Positions 28,734 to 38,241 of a DNA stretch of 64,000 nt are shown here, piece by piece; the first letter of the stretch is position 1; each line of letters starts with the position of its first letter. The DNA lies in the NCBI GenBank assembly GCA_030705955.1, contig JAUZPL010000016.1, positions 1 through 64,000 on the forward strand, in the 5' to 3' direction. The DNA is from Bacillota bacterium. Lineage in GTDB: Bacteria; Bacillota; Bacilli; Bacillales; Cytobacillaceae. Both the position numbers and the translations under genes were made by a program. The notes under the pieces are model-generated. The model ran no database searches. It worked only from the letters and a program-made list of their open reading frames with translations, and was not told the origin of the DNA.

Positions 28734-29714
28734 TCATTTCTCAACTGTTTCATAGAGATGACATTCAATCTCTCTATTTTCAACAAGTCTGGTTTCTGGT
28801 CGTTCTCTCATGCATAGATCAAAAGCATGCGGACAACGTGGGTGGTACGCACAGCCACTTGGAAGTTCAACCAAATTTGGTGGATTTCCTGGTATTCCTT
28901 CAATAGTTACATCTTCAGAAGTTAAATGTGGAATTGCTTTAATTAGACCTTGTGTATATGGATGATGTCTTTCAGATTGACTGAGTGAATGACTATCTGT
29001 TATTTCGATAAAACGTCCCGCATACATAATTGCAACCTTTGATGCAAGTTCAGTTACTAAGCTGAAGTCATGACTGATAAATAAAATAGCAAATTTTTTC
29101 ACCTTTTGAATTTCTTTGATCTTATCTAAAATGGAACGCTGAACAACAACATCCAATGCTGTTGTTGGTTCATCCATAATAACAAGTTTCGGATCAAGGG
29201 CAATTGCTATTGCTATAACAATTCTTTGTCTCATACCACCCGAAAGTTCATGAGGATAGCTTTTTAAATGGACCGAATCAATACTGACGATATCCATTAA
29301 TTCAACTGCTCTTCTATTTGCTTCTTTTCTTGAAATATTTTTGTCATGGCTAAAAAAGACATCCAATATTTGGTCCTCAATTGTCAATACAGGGTTTAAT
29401 GCATTCATGGCACTTTGAAAGACCATAGACATTTGACTCCAACGGAATTTTCGTAAATCTTTTTTATTTAAACGATATATATCCTGCCCCATGACCTTTA
29501 TCGTACAAGAAGTTAAAACCGCATTATTTTTCATAAGATGCATGATGGTATTTCCCAGCGTCGATTTTCCTGATCCTGATTCTCCTATCAACCCAACAAT
29601 CGTATTTTCATAGACCTTGAGAGAAACATTATTAACAGCTTGAACCATCCCTGCTTCTGAGTCATAGGCAACTGATACATTTTCTAATTCAAGAACGGGC
29701 TGCTTTTCTTCCAC
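28734..29714 (-). CDS. Opp-type ABC transporter ATPase, OppD-like
   Basis: A 326-residue ATPase with Walker A GESGSGKST, signature LSGGMRQRIVIAIAI, Walker B LVIMDEPTT and the C-terminal GCAYHPRCPHAFDLC cysteine motif of the OppD/DppD family. Start GTG 29714 follows AGGAGG and overlaps the end of the permease gene (stop 29689) by 26 bases, indicating translational coupling. It is part of a complete five-gene importer. Confidence 0.92.
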   Translation of the reverse strand: MEEKQPVLELENVSVAYDSEAGMVQAVNNVSLKVYENTIVGLIGESGSGKSTLGNTIMHLMKNNAVLTSCTIKVMGQDIYRLNKKDLRKFRWSQMSMVFQSAMNALNPVLTIEDQILDVFFSHDKNISRKEANRRAVELMDIVSIDSVHLKSYPHELSGGMRQRIVIAIAIALDPKLVIMDEPTTALDVVVQRSILDKIKEIQKVKKFAILFISHDFSLVTELASKVAIMYAGRFIEITDSHSLSQSERHHPYTQGLIKAIPHLTSEDVTIEGIPGNPPNLVELPSGCAYHPRCPHAFDLCMRERPETRLVENREIECHLYETVEK

Positions 29715-30630
29715 GGTTGTTCCTCCTTTTTTGAGCCTTCAAGCGAGGATTCGTAATTTGATCCATTGCAAAGTTCATAAGTACCAAGCTAAGTCCAACT
29801 AAGCCAATTCCAAGTCCTGGAGGAACGAACCACCACCAAGCACCTCTAAGCAATGCCGCGTTTTGACTAGCCCAATAAAGCATTGTGCCCCAGCTAGTAG
29901 AATTAATATCTTCAAAACCTAAGAACGCCAAGCCAGATTCAGCCAAAATAGCACCTAAAGTAGCGAACATAATATTCCCTGCAATAATGTTCATCATATT
30001 TGGGCAAATTTCAGTAACCATGATTCTAAGTGGTGATTTCCCTGACATCTTTGCTGCGGCAATAAAGTCGCGTCCTGCTAATGTCATTGTTTGTGAACGG
30101 AAAACTCTAGCTCCCCATGCCCAACCGGTTAGGGCAATGATTAACCCATTGATAAAAGGAGTAGAAGCTTTTAAATAGGCCTCAATAACAATTAGTAGAG
30201 CCAAACCAGGCATTACTAGAAATATATTTGTAATAAACCCTAGTATGGAATCGGTCAATCCCCCGCGGTATCCCCCAATGACACCGAAAATCAATCCAAT
30301 AATGGTAGAAAGAATACCTGCACCAAATCCAACAATCATTGAATTTCGTGCTCCGTAAATAAACTGTGAAAACAGATCTTGTCCAGTATTTGTTGTCCCA
30401 AACCAATGACCCGCTGTTGGGGGCAAATTTGGATCATATACCGCTGCACTTGGTGAATAAGGGGCAATCAAAGGAGCTAAAATAGCAATGATTAAAAAGA
30501 TTAAAAAGAGGATGAATCCCGTAGTCGATTTTCCACTACTAAAAAAGGGGATAAAAATTTTAAAAAAGCGCATAAGATAGCCTTGAGATTTTTCACTGTT
30601 TTGAGTCGATGTTGTGATTTCAGCGTTCAT
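29689..30630 (-). CDS. Opp-type ABC transporter permease, OppC-like
   Basis: A 313-residue permease with an N-terminal cytoplasmic segment, one early helix, the Opp-type periplasmic loop (PPTAGHWFGTTNTGQDLFS), and five further helices. The EAA-type loop is FIAAAKMSGKSPLRIMVTEICP. Its ATG shares a base with the stop of the OppB-like gene (TAATG at 30632-30628). It forms the pore with OppB. Confidence 0.92.
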   Translation of the reverse strand: MNAEITTSTQNSEKSQGYLMRFFKIFIPFFSSGKSTTGFILFLIFLIIAILAPLIAPYSPSAAVYDPNLPPTAGHWFGTTNTGQDLFSQFIYGARNSMIVGFGAGILSTIIGLIFGVIGGYRGGLTDSILGFITNIFLVMPGLALLIVIEAYLKASTPFINGLIIALTGWAWGARVFRSQTMTLAGRDFIAAAKMSGKSPLRIMVTEICPNMMNIIAGNIMFATLGAILAESGLAFLGFEDINSTSWGTMLYWASQNAALLRGAWWWFVPPGLGIGLVGLSLVLMNFAMDQITNPRLKAQKRRNNRGRKAARS

Positions 30631-31616
30631 TATACTGTCCCCCCTGTACGAATTCTTGGATCCAAGCGGCTATATAATAAATCTACAATCAAGTTAGCAA
30701 CAAGAACAGCAACAGCAATTAATAGAAAAGAAGCTTGAATCATTGGATAATCCTGGGATTGTACAGCGGATGTAAGTTGGTTCCCAATGCCTGGATAAGA
30801 GAATACTTGTTCAGTCAATATAGATCCACTTACCACATTGCCGATTGCAATCGCAAAACTTGTAAGTTGCGGTAAAATGGCATTTCGTGCGGCATAGCTA
30901 AACATAAGTCGTGAGGTTTTAACTCCTTTGGCTTCTGCAAAACTTACATAATCTTCACCTAACGTATACATCATGTTATTACGCATTCCTATAATCCACC
31001 CACTTAAAGAACCAAGTAATAATGTTATCGCTGGTAAAAATGAGTGGTACAAGATACTATTAATATAAGTCGCATTAAAACCTGGTGTTACAGATGGGTC
31101 ATAGCCATGAGCCATTGGAAACCAGCCAAGTTTAAAACCAAAGACAAAAACGAACAACAATGCGATCCAAAAGTACGGCATGGCTTGGAAGATCATTGAA
31201 ACAACTGGTAAAGTGTTATCCAAAAATCCCTTTCTATTCCATGAGATATAAACTCCTAATGCCGTTCCGATAAAAACAGATAATAGAGTGGAGATTCCAA
31301 CTAAGCCAATGGTCCAAGGTAAACTCCCTTGAATCATATCGCTAACGGGTGTCGGATATTGCATAAAAGATAAACCCCAATTAAATGTGAATAGCCCATG
31401 TAAATAATCAATATATTGCTGCCACAAAGTAGACTGACCGATACCATAGGCCTTTTTCATTGCGTCCAATGCTGCAGGTGTTAACCGACCTTGAAATTTT
31501 GCAAACATCGCATCAGCAGGATTACCCGGCATCATCCGTGGTAAAATAAAATTTATTGTAATGGCAGCCCATAATGACAGGACAAAAAATCCTAGGCGAT
31601 TCAGTACGTAACGCAT
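30630..31616 (-). CDS. Opp-type ABC transporter permease, OppB-like
   Basis: A 328-residue permease beginning MRYVLNRLGFFVLSLWAAIT, with the family's MPGNPAD segment and the EAA-like loop SFAEAKGVKTSRLMFSYAARNAILP, and the C-terminal SYPGIGNQL segment. Start ATG 31616 follows AGGAGG. It lies 55 bases after the binding-protein gene and is coupled to oppC. Confidence 0.92.
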   Translation of the reverse strand: MRYVLNRLGFFVLSLWAAITINFILPRMMPGNPADAMFAKFQGRLTPAALDAMKKAYGIGQSTLWQQYIDYLHGLFTFNWGLSFMQYPTPVSDMIQGSLPWTIGLVGISTLLSVFIGTALGVYISWNRKGFLDNTLPVVSMIFQAMPYFWIALLFVFVFGFKLGWFPMAHGYDPSVTPGFNATYINSILYHSFLPAITLLLGSLSGWIIGMRNNMMYTLGEDYVSFAEAKGVKTSRLMFSYAARNAILPQLTSFAIAIGNVVSGSILTEQVFSYPGIGNQLTSAVQSQDYPMIQASFLLIAVAVLVANLIVDLLYSRLDPRIRTGGTV

Positions 31617-31671
31617 TTTTCAACCTCCTTCAGTATATAGGAAAAGGGCTAAGCCCTTTTCCTACTAGTAA

Positions 31672-33342
31672 TTATTTAGCTGGTTGAAGTTTCGATAAAA
31701 CAATTGCTGGTGCAGGCCAATTGAATGGAGCGGGGTTTGCATATGCATTATCCTTCGTAGGCCAACCAGTATAATTTGTATCCCTGTATTCATACCAAAC
31801 CGGACCGTTTACAAGTGGAATGGCTGGAATTTGATTAACCATTACGTTTTCAACGTAATTCAAAGCTTCTTTTTGTTTCGCTTCATCGGTTGTTCCTTGG
31901 AATTCACTTAAAGCACTATCTGTCTTAGAATCATTCCATTTCTCTAAATTCCATGCACCATGGCTGTTTAAAAGATCTTGATATTGTTTATATGGTGAAG
32001 GTCCTGCATTAGTCCAAGAAATAGCCAAGTCATAGTTGCCGCCTTGAATATTGGACATATATGCGGCAAATTCAGGCTGCTGTACTTTGACCTCAATACC
32101 CATTTTGGTTAATTCTTGAGAAATTAACTGAGCCATTGTTGTCCAGTCAGTCCACCCGGAAACTGTTTGCAAAGTGAAGGATAACTTTTTACCGCTTGGT
32201 GAAACGTAAATACCATCGCTGCCTTTTTTATAGCCGGCGTCTTCTAATGTTTTTACAGCTTTATCTTGATTAAATTCAAATTTTAGTTGATCTGCAGGAA
32301 TGCTTGGATCAACCCACTTTTCATCTCTTGGCAAAATTAAACCAGTTGTACTAGGTAGAGGGTCATAACCGGATGCAGCTTGGTCTGAAAGCTTTTGACG
32401 GTCAATTGCTAAACTAATTGCTTTACGTACGTTTATATCTTTTAAAATTGAATTTTTTAAGTTAGGATAAAGTGTGACATTGTTACTTGCTGGGAACCAA
32501 TAATGGTTGTGTTGTTTATCAGCAGACACATAAACCTTATCAGCGTCAGGGATAAAAATACCTGTCCAATCAACTTCACCTTTAGTCAAAGCCAATTGTT
32601 CACTGTCATTACTGCTATATGCTGGGAATTGAAGCTCTTTAACTGCATACTCGCCACCATAGAAGTTTGGATTAATTTTCATCTTATATAATTGAGATGT
32701 AAATGAATCTAATAGATATGGACCAGTACCAATCGCATATTGTTTCGTGACCTTTGCTTTAGATGGGTCACCAAGGTCTTTCCAAATATGCTGAGGTACT
32801 ATGTAAACACCTAAAACATAGCTTTGGAATGGAATATCAGGCTGTTTAAAGTTGAATACAACTTGATTATTTCCTTGTTTTTCAACGGATGTGACTTCTT
32901 TCCAAATTCCACTAGTATCTGCAGCTGGATCCTGCTTTAGTAAATTAAACGTGAAAATAATATCATCAGCAGTAAACGGCTGATCATCTGTCCATTTCAC
33001 GCCGTCACGAATAGTAGCTATCAATGTTTTGTTATCATTTGTCCATTGATACTGTGTAGCTAACATCGGAAACTCTTTACCGCTAACAGCATCAAAATAG
33101 TAAAGAGGTTGGAAAATCAAACCGGCAGTTCCGCCCATGGCACTTGATGAAAATGGGTTGAAGTTTTCTTGCCATTGACCTGCAGGCGAAAGACCAATTA
33201 CAAGAGGTTTCGCAGTTGTTTTTGTACCATCTGTTTTTCCACCAGTAGCTTTTCCAGCAGTATCCTTATTATTGGAACAAGCAGCAAGCGCCATTATAAG
33301 AAAGAATGCAATTAATAAACTAACTACTTTTTTAGCTTTCAC
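31672..33342 (-). CDS. Opp-family (SBP_bac_5) substrate-binding lipoprotein
   Basis: A 556-residue family-5 extracellular solute-binding protein with a lipoprotein signal (LIMALAAC, Cys22) and a Thr/Lys/Gly-rich linker. Family features include TIRDGVKWTDDQPFTADDI and the DIAISWTNAGP region near residue 450. In this operon it most likely binds gluco-oligosaccharides; SBP_bac_5 proteins for cellobiose, laminarin or xylan sugars are established in other bacteria. It is the first structural gene; a likely operator lies upstream at about 33408-33425. Confidence 0.9.
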   Translation of the reverse strand: MKAKKVVSLLIAFFLIMALAACSNNKDTAGKATGGKTDGTKTTAKPLVIGLSPAGQWQENFNPFSSSAMGGTAGLIFQPLYYFDAVSGKEFPMLATQYQWTNDNKTLIATIRDGVKWTDDQPFTADDIIFTFNLLKQDPAADTSGIWKEVTSVEKQGNNQVVFNFKQPDIPFQSYVLGVYIVPQHIWKDLGDPSKAKVTKQYAIGTGPYLLDSFTSQLYKMKINPNFYGGEYAVKELQFPAYSSNDSEQLALTKGEVDWTGIFIPDADKVYVSADKQHNHYWFPASNNVTLYPNLKNSILKDINVRKAISLAIDRQKLSDQAASGYDPLPSTTGLILPRDEKWVDPSIPADQLKFEFNQDKAVKTLEDAGYKKGSDGIYVSPSGKKLSFTLQTVSGWTDWTTMAQLISQELTKMGIEVKVQQPEFAAYMSNIQGGNYDLAISWTNAGPSPYKQYQDLLNSHGAWNLEKWNDSKTDSALSEFQGTTDEAKQKEALNYVENVMVNQIPAIPLVNGPVWYEYRDTNYTGWPTKDNAYANPAPFNWPAPAIVLSKLQPAK

Positions 33343-33407
33343 TGAAATCTCTCCTTTAAATTTTTTATAAAAGCAGCAAATATTGCTTATTAAACTATTT
33401 TAAATAT

Positions 33408-33425
33408 TAAACTGCTTTCATAACC
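33408..33425 (-). promoter_or_regulatory. Candidate LacI operator before the Opp operon
   Basis: TTAAACTGCTTTCATAACC resembles CGAAACCGCTTTCGTAAAT found upstream of the adjacent lacI gene (34599-34617). It lies 65-85 bases upstream of the binding-protein start. The match is imperfect. Confidence 0.4.
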
Positions 33426-33522
33426 CCCAACAAATAAACTTTATGGAACAAGTCTGCGAAACATCACCTCCTCAATCCTCTAATAATTTAATAGATAATC
33501 ATGTTAGATTTCATACTATCTT

Positions 33523-34572
33523 TCAAACCTCTATGGAATCATCTGTTGATTTAGTTGTACCCCTTCTTATAACTGTACTGCGAATGACTAGTTCAGTTTC
33601 TATCGACAAAGGACTAGGAAAGTAATTTGAATCATTCATAAGCTTTAACAACTCATCTGCAGCCATTTCGCCCATGATATCCTTTTTTTGCCTAATTGTT
33701 GTTAAAGAAGGCTTTACATAGTTTAATAATTTAATATCATCAAAACCAATTATTGAAATATCTTTACCAATTTTTAAACCTTTCTCTGTAATGGCTTCCA
33801 TGGCGCCAATTGCCATCATGTCTCCTGCACAAAAAATGGCTGTTGGCAAGTGATCACTTTCCAATATTTTTAGTGTTGAAAGGTAACCGCCTTTTTCAGA
33901 AAAGTCACTAGCAATAATCCATTTGGTCAAAATTGGCAATCTATGCTTTTCCATAGCTGTCTTAAATCCCATTAATCGATCCTGACCAGGTTTTGTTGCA
34001 AATACATCAGATATAAATGCAATGTCTTCATGCCCCATTTCAACAAGATAATCCACTGCTTTTTGAGCCCCACCTACATTATCTGATGTAATATAGCTTG
34101 CATTTGGTCCAATCAAATCTAAATCAACCGACATACATGGAATCCCACTTTGCACCAGACTAAAGAGATTTGGATCAGTACGAGGGACACCTAATAAAAA
34201 TAATCCATCCACATGTCTATTTTTTGCCCGAGCTTCAAATGTTTCCATTTGATTATCGGGGTGATCATTTGCGAAAAAAATTAGGTCATAACCATTTTTG
34301 CCTATAGTATCTTTAAAACTAGCCAAAACATCTTGTAAAAATGGGTGTCTAAAGCCCGTGTTTAAGTGATCTTGAAAAAAAACACCTATTGTATCAGACT
34401 TCTTTGTGGCAAGTCCTCTCGCAATGGAGTTAGGATGGTAGTTTAGTTCACTAGCAATTTTTTTGACCCTTTCGCTCGTCTTTGCACCTACATCTGTTTT
34501 CCCATTTAAAACCTTTGAAACGGTTGCTGCTGAAACTCCAGCCTCTTTTGCAATGTCATAAATAGTTGCCAT
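33523..34572 (-). CDS. LacI family repressor of the beta-glucan locus
   Basis: A 349-residue LacI/GalR regulator with the N-terminal helix-turn-helix MATIYDIAKEAGVSAATVSK and hinge helix region NPNSIARGLATKKSDT-like, followed by the periplasmic-binding-protein fold (IGFDDIKLLNYVKPSLTTI). It is the gene immediately upstream of the Opp/GH1/GH94/GH30 operon on the same strand and is flanked by operator-like sites, so it probably represses that operon and itself. The inducer is likely a gluco-oligosaccharide, by inference. Confidence 0.9.
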   Translation of the reverse strand: MATIYDIAKEAGVSAATVSKVLNGKTDVGAKTSERVKKIASELNYHPNSIARGLATKKSDTIGVFFQDHLNTGFRHPFLQDVLASFKDTIGKNGYDLIFFANDHPDNQMETFEARAKNRHVDGLFLLGVPRTDPNLFSLVQSGIPCMSVDLDLIGPNASYITSDNVGGAQKAVDYLVEMGHEDIAFISDVFATKPGQDRLMGFKTAMEKHRLPILTKWIIASDFSEKGGYLSTLKILESDHLPTAIFCAGDMMAIGAMEAITEKGLKIGKDISIIGFDDIKLLNYVKPSLTTIRQKKDIMGEMAADELLKLMNDSNYFPSPLSIETELVIRSTVIRRGTTKSTDDSIEV

Positions 34573-34594
34573 AGTCTTTTCTCCTAAAACACAA

Positions 34595-34616
34595 TTTTCG
34601 AAACCGCTTTCGTAAA
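34595..34616 (-). promoter_or_regulatory. LacI operator upstream of lacI, site 1
   Basis: CGAAACCGCTTTCG (34599-34612) is an inverted repeat within a LacI-type sequence, 27-40 bases upstream of the lacI start, suggesting autoregulation. Confidence 0.6.
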
Positions 34617-34770
34617 TGTGGTATATATAACGGAATTAACCAATCTATAATCCAATTTACGAAATTATTAAGTAGTTTTATTGCCTAATTGGCAATTTTT
34701 TCTTTATTTTATACCTGAATCACTTAACTGTAAAGGCTTTCATCAAAATTTTTTTAGATTTTTTAGATTA

Positions 34771-34789
34771 TTCGTAACCGCTTTTGTAA
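34771..34789. promoter_or_regulatory. LacI operator-like site 2
   Basis: TTCGTAACCGCTTTTGTAA shares the AACCGCTTT core with site 1, about 170 bases further upstream. Two sites at that distance could allow looping. Confidence 0.5.
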
Positions 34790-35301
34790 ATAAAAAATAG
34801 TCATGAAATCCATATTATACTTGTATTTACTCAGTCTTGATCTTTAATTGCATCTAATTTTCTGGTATTCCAACACAAATCAATTATTGTTTCGTTAAAG
34901 TTTAGCTGTTAAATAATCATTTTGCATTGCCAAAAAGTTAATTTGATAAGAAGTTTCTTCTAGTAGTTTGTTACTTATGCTTGGGGATTCTGCTATCTTC
35001 TTTAGAAGAAAAAAATTAGTAAAGTAGATTTTTAAAATCATATAAAAAGTCCAGCACTTTAACCGGTGCTGGACTTCTTATTTAATTCTTTTGGTTTGGA
35101 AGAGAGACTAATTTTATTATTTGCCGTGGTTTGACCCTACTTCAGCGTGAACTTAGTATTGATCAAATTGTTGCTACTATGATCTCCTTGTGTGAATCCG
35201 AGCTTCCTCAGGATCGTGTAGTTTGGCTTCTCTTCTTCGCCTTCGCCCAGAGGTTATTATCCTTCACCTGATAGACTTAGTGCGAATTAATAAAAAATGA
35301 A
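34790..35301. other. Intergenic region with two orphan open stretches
   Basis: On the minus strand, 35041-34895 encodes a 48-residue hydrophilic peptide (ending MQNDYLTAKL) with no ribosome binding site, probably a gene end. On the plus strand, 35086-35271 is open for 61 codons and protein-like in composition (LTLLQRELSIDQIVATMISL) but has no start. A terminator-like hairpin separates them. I recognise neither. Confidence 0.35.
35047..35076. terminator. Bidirectional terminator hairpin
   Basis: AAGTCCAGCAC pairs perfectly with GTGCTGGACTT around eight bases, with A and T tracts on both sides. Confidence 0.7.
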
Positions 35302-35493
35302 CTACCCTTTTAGCAAATCAAGTGCTTGGTATGCTAGTTGATACTTTCCACCCTCAGCAACCTCTGCATGGTACAAAGCCTTAAGGGCAAAGTTTTTCTC
35401 AAGCTCGTGTTCTTCCATCAACTCTTTTAAACGCGTTTGCAATTCCTTATTGTCTTTAATCAGCCGTTTCATTTGAGACTTGATATACTTCAT
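35302..35493 (-). CDS. Small helical protein, unknown function
   Basis: A 63-residue protein, almost wholly alpha-helical and charged (KSQMKRLIKDNKELQTRLKE then HAEVAEGGKYQLAYQALDLL). The first half looks like a short coiled coil. ATG 35493 follows AAAGGAG with good spacing. It has no membrane helix or signal. It stands alone, between a remnant-rich gap and the methyltransferase gene. Function unknown. Confidence 0.65.
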   Translation of the reverse strand: MKYIKSQMKRLIKDNKELQTRLKELMEEHELEKNFALKALYHAEVAEGGKYQLAYQALDLLKG

Positions 35494-35604
35494 AATTTAT
35501 GTAACTCCTTTCTACTCCGTGATATTTCCGCCAAATAACAAATAGGAATGATCAATAGTTATGCCATTCCTATGCTTTACTGGGTTGATATCATTTGCCT
35601 TTTT

Positions 35605-36801
35605 CTACGATAAATTCTTTATAAACACAACCTTAAGATAGTTACCCTCTGGAAATTCTTTAATTGTTTTAAAGTCTTTCGGAAGTGAAAATTCCTCAAT
35701 TAGCTGATATTTCCTATTCATTTCTTTAAACGCCTGATCAATAAAACTTTTAAATTTTTTCATATTAAAAGCGCTGGAATTGGTGGATGCTACGATAATC
35801 CCCTCATCTTCTGTTATGGAAATTGCTTCCTTCAAAAGATTTTTGTAGTCCTTTTCCGCACTAAATACCATCTTTTTTGACCTAGCGAAGCTTGGGGGAT
35901 CCAGTATGACCATATCAAACCTTAGCTGTTTTTTTACCGCATATTTAAAGTAATTGAATACATCTTCAACAATGATATCCTGTGATTCAATATCTAGCCC
36001 GTTCAAACAAAACTGCTCAATGGTCTTGTTTAAGCTTCTATTTGCTAAATCCACACTTGTCGTTTTAATTGAGCCCCCTACGGCAGCAAATACTGAAAAC
36101 GCTCCTGTGTAGGAAAAGGTGTTGAGTATGTTCTTTCCTTTCGCATAAGCATCGCGGATTTTTTTTCTTACATCTCTTTGATCTAAAAATACACCAACCA
36201 TCGCATTTTCATTTAAGTAAACAGCAAAGTTTACGCCATTTTCCTTTACAATAATTGGGAATACTCCTCTTTCTCCCGCTACGAAATCATCTTCTTCAAT
36301 ATATTTCCCGCTGACATCAAATCGTTTCTTTTGATAAAGTGCTTTAAACTCAACCAATTCTTTCAGAGCATTTATAATATACTCCCGAAAACAGTAAATT
36401 CCTTTGCTATACCAGTTAATTAAATAATAGCCATCAAAATACTCTATTGTTAATCCGCCTAAACCATCGCCTTCGCCATTTACTATTCTGAATGCATTGG
36501 TATCCGGGCTATTAAAAAACGGCTTCCTATAGTTGATTGCATCTTTCAATTTATTTACAAAAAACCGTTGATCAATCTGTTCCTTCTCGTTTCTACTAAG
36601 AACCCAGCCGTACCCTTTGTTTTGCTTGCCAAAATAGCCATTTGCTATGAACTGATTCTTTTCATCAACGAGACGGATAATGGTTCCTTCTTCCGAAACT
36701 TCGTTCAAATTAAGTATAGCTTCCTTAGATATGAGCGGGTAACCGCTTTTATATTTATTTACAAACTTACCCTTTACCGTTAAAGTGACATCTTTTTTCA
36801 T
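35605..36801 (-). CDS. RlmI/RlmK-like class I rRNA methyltransferase
   Basis: A 398-residue SAM-dependent methyltransferase. An N-terminal PUA-like RNA-binding domain (about 1-80), a linker domain, and a Rossmann catalytic domain are visible: motif I NILNTFSYTGAFSVFAA (about 211-227), an acidic SVDLANRSL, and the catalytic VILDPPSFARSK. The family methylates C5 of a cytosine in 23S rRNA (RlmI), but the bacillar paralogues' target is less certain. Start ATG 36801. It appears monocistronic. Confidence 0.9.
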   Translation of the reverse strand: MKKDVTLTVKGKFVNKYKSGYPLISKEAILNLNEVSEEGTIIRLVDEKNQFIANGYFGKQNKGYGWVLSRNEKEQIDQRFFVNKLKDAINYRKPFFNSPDTNAFRIVNGEGDGLGGLTIEYFDGYYLINWYSKGIYCFREYIINALKELVEFKALYQKKRFDVSGKYIEEDDFVAGERGVFPIIVKENGVNFAVYLNENAMVGVFLDQRDVRKKIRDAYAKGKNILNTFSYTGAFSVFAAVGGSIKTTSVDLANRSLNKTIEQFCLNGLDIESQDIIVEDVFNYFKYAVKKQLRFDMVILDPPSFARSKKMVFSAEKDYKNLLKEAISITEDEGIIVASTNSSAFNMKKFKSFIDQAFKEMNRKYQLIEEFSLPKDFKTIKEFPEGNYLKVVFIKNLS

Positions 36802-37282
36802 CTTGTCATCCTATCAAAATTTTATTATTGCTCTCCTATATTACTTAAATTGTACTTTATAATTTATTTGAATATATCTCATACTAACACTTGATGGTTG
36901 AAATTATGTACAAATTTATTTATATAGTTTACTTTATGCATTTCATTAATACAATCTCATCATTATAGGAAGGGGATAATGTTTATTAAAGAAACGAAAT
37001 ACCTTTATATTTCTGGTCTTAGCCATGAGTGCAATTGCAATAAGAACAACTTATTTTATTAGTGTTGGATTATTACCACTAATACATACTTAGTTGCACC
37101 TTGTTGGTTTATTTCATTTCTACTAGAAAACGATGAATTTGAACATTTTGTGGCAAAAAAGAAATTTATTTTTGCCTTTTAGGATTAACCATTACACATG
37201 TCACTATTATTTAAAATCTCAATTGTTACAATTTAGTGGATATTAAGCTTCACTTAAAAACGTAATGAAATGGGGTCTTTTT
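36802..37282. other. Intergenic region with a decayed membrane-protein fragment
   Basis: AGGAAGGGG at 36968 precedes ATG 36979, whose frame stops after 27 codons. A neighbouring frame then reads AMSAIAIRTTYFISVGLLPL, hydrophobic and protein-like, and stops at about 37103. This looks like a frameshifted, shortened membrane-protein gene. Nothing else is recognisable. Confidence 0.35.
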
Positions 37283-38236
37283 ATGAACTTTCCACAATTG
37301 AAAATAGGTCATATGTTGCCGAAGGTTCCTATCATGCAAGGTGGTATGGGGGTAGGAATTTCTTTAAGTGGTCTCGCTTCTGCCGTTGCGAATGCTGGGG
37401 GAATTGGTATCATATCAGGAACTGGGATTACTGTAGATGAAATGAGATTACATATAAGAAAGGCAAAGGACAGTATAAAGGATTCAGGCTATATTGGGGT
37501 AAATGTTCTTTTCGCAATGAATGACTTTGCTGAAAAAATGAAAGCAGCCATCGATGAAAAGGTTGATTTCATCATATCAGGCGCTGGAATTTCAAGAGAT
37601 ATGTATGCTTGGGGCAAAGAATCCGGCATACCCGTCCTATCGATTGTGTCTTCCGCGAAGCTAGCAAGGTTGTCAGAGCGTCTTGGTGCTTCAGCCATTG
37701 TTGTAGAAGGTCATGAGGCAGGCGGACACCTCGGTACGGAAAGACCTTTGTTTGATATTTTGCCAGAAGTGGTTGAGGCTGTTAAGATTCCGGTTATTGC
37801 TGCTGGAGGAATTATGACTGGTGAAGATCTTGCGAGAGCTTTACGTGCCGGGGCGTCTGGGGTACAAATGGGAACTAGGTTCGTTGCAAGTGAAGAGTGT
37901 GATGCACCATTATCTTTTAAAGAAAAATATGTGCATGCAAAGCAGGAAGATACCATTTTGGTAAAAACAACTGTTGGACTCCAAGGTCGTGCAATTAAAA
38001 ACCATTTTACTGAACTTATTTCCGATGATAAAAAGGTAAAAATTAAAAAGTGTATAGATTGCCTTAAAAATTGTTCTTATCGTTTTTGTACACTAGATTC
38101 TTTGATAACATCTATGAATGGAGATTGTGAGAATGGTCTTGTTTTTGCCGGAGCAAGAGTACATGAAATTAAAGAAATCCTACCAGTTAAAACAATCATC
38201 AATACTATTATGAGTGAATATAAAGCTTGTATGTGA
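37283..38236 (+). CDS. Nitronate monooxygenase family flavoprotein
   Basis: A TIM-barrel FMN enzyme of 317 residues, of the nitronate monooxygenase/FabK type. Visible are PIMQGGMGVGISLSGLASAV at the N-terminus, EGHEAGGHLG, and the FMN phosphate segment AAGGIMTGEDLARALRAGASGVQMGTRF (in part). A C-terminal cysteine cluster (CIDCLKNCSYRFC) is unusual and could bind metal or an Fe-S cluster. I prefer ATG 37283, after TGGGG, over ATG 37265. It oxidises alkyl nitronates in characterised members; the substrate here is unknown. It has its own terminator. Confidence 0.88.
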   Translation: MNFPQLKIGHMLPKVPIMQGGMGVGISLSGLASAVANAGGIGIISGTGITVDEMRLHIRKAKDSIKDSGYIGVNVLFAMNDFAEKMKAAIDEKVDFIISGAGISRDMYAWGKESGIPVLSIVSSAKLARLSERLGASAIVVEGHEAGGHLGTERPLFDILPEVVEAVKIPVIAAGGIMTGEDLARALRAGASGVQMGTRFVASEECDAPLSFKEKYVHAKQEDTILVKTTVGLQGRAIKNHFTELISDDKKVKIKKCIDCLKNCSYRFCTLDSLITSMNGDCENGLVFAGARVHEIKEILPVKTIINTIMSEYKACM

Positions 38237-38241
38237 ATATG

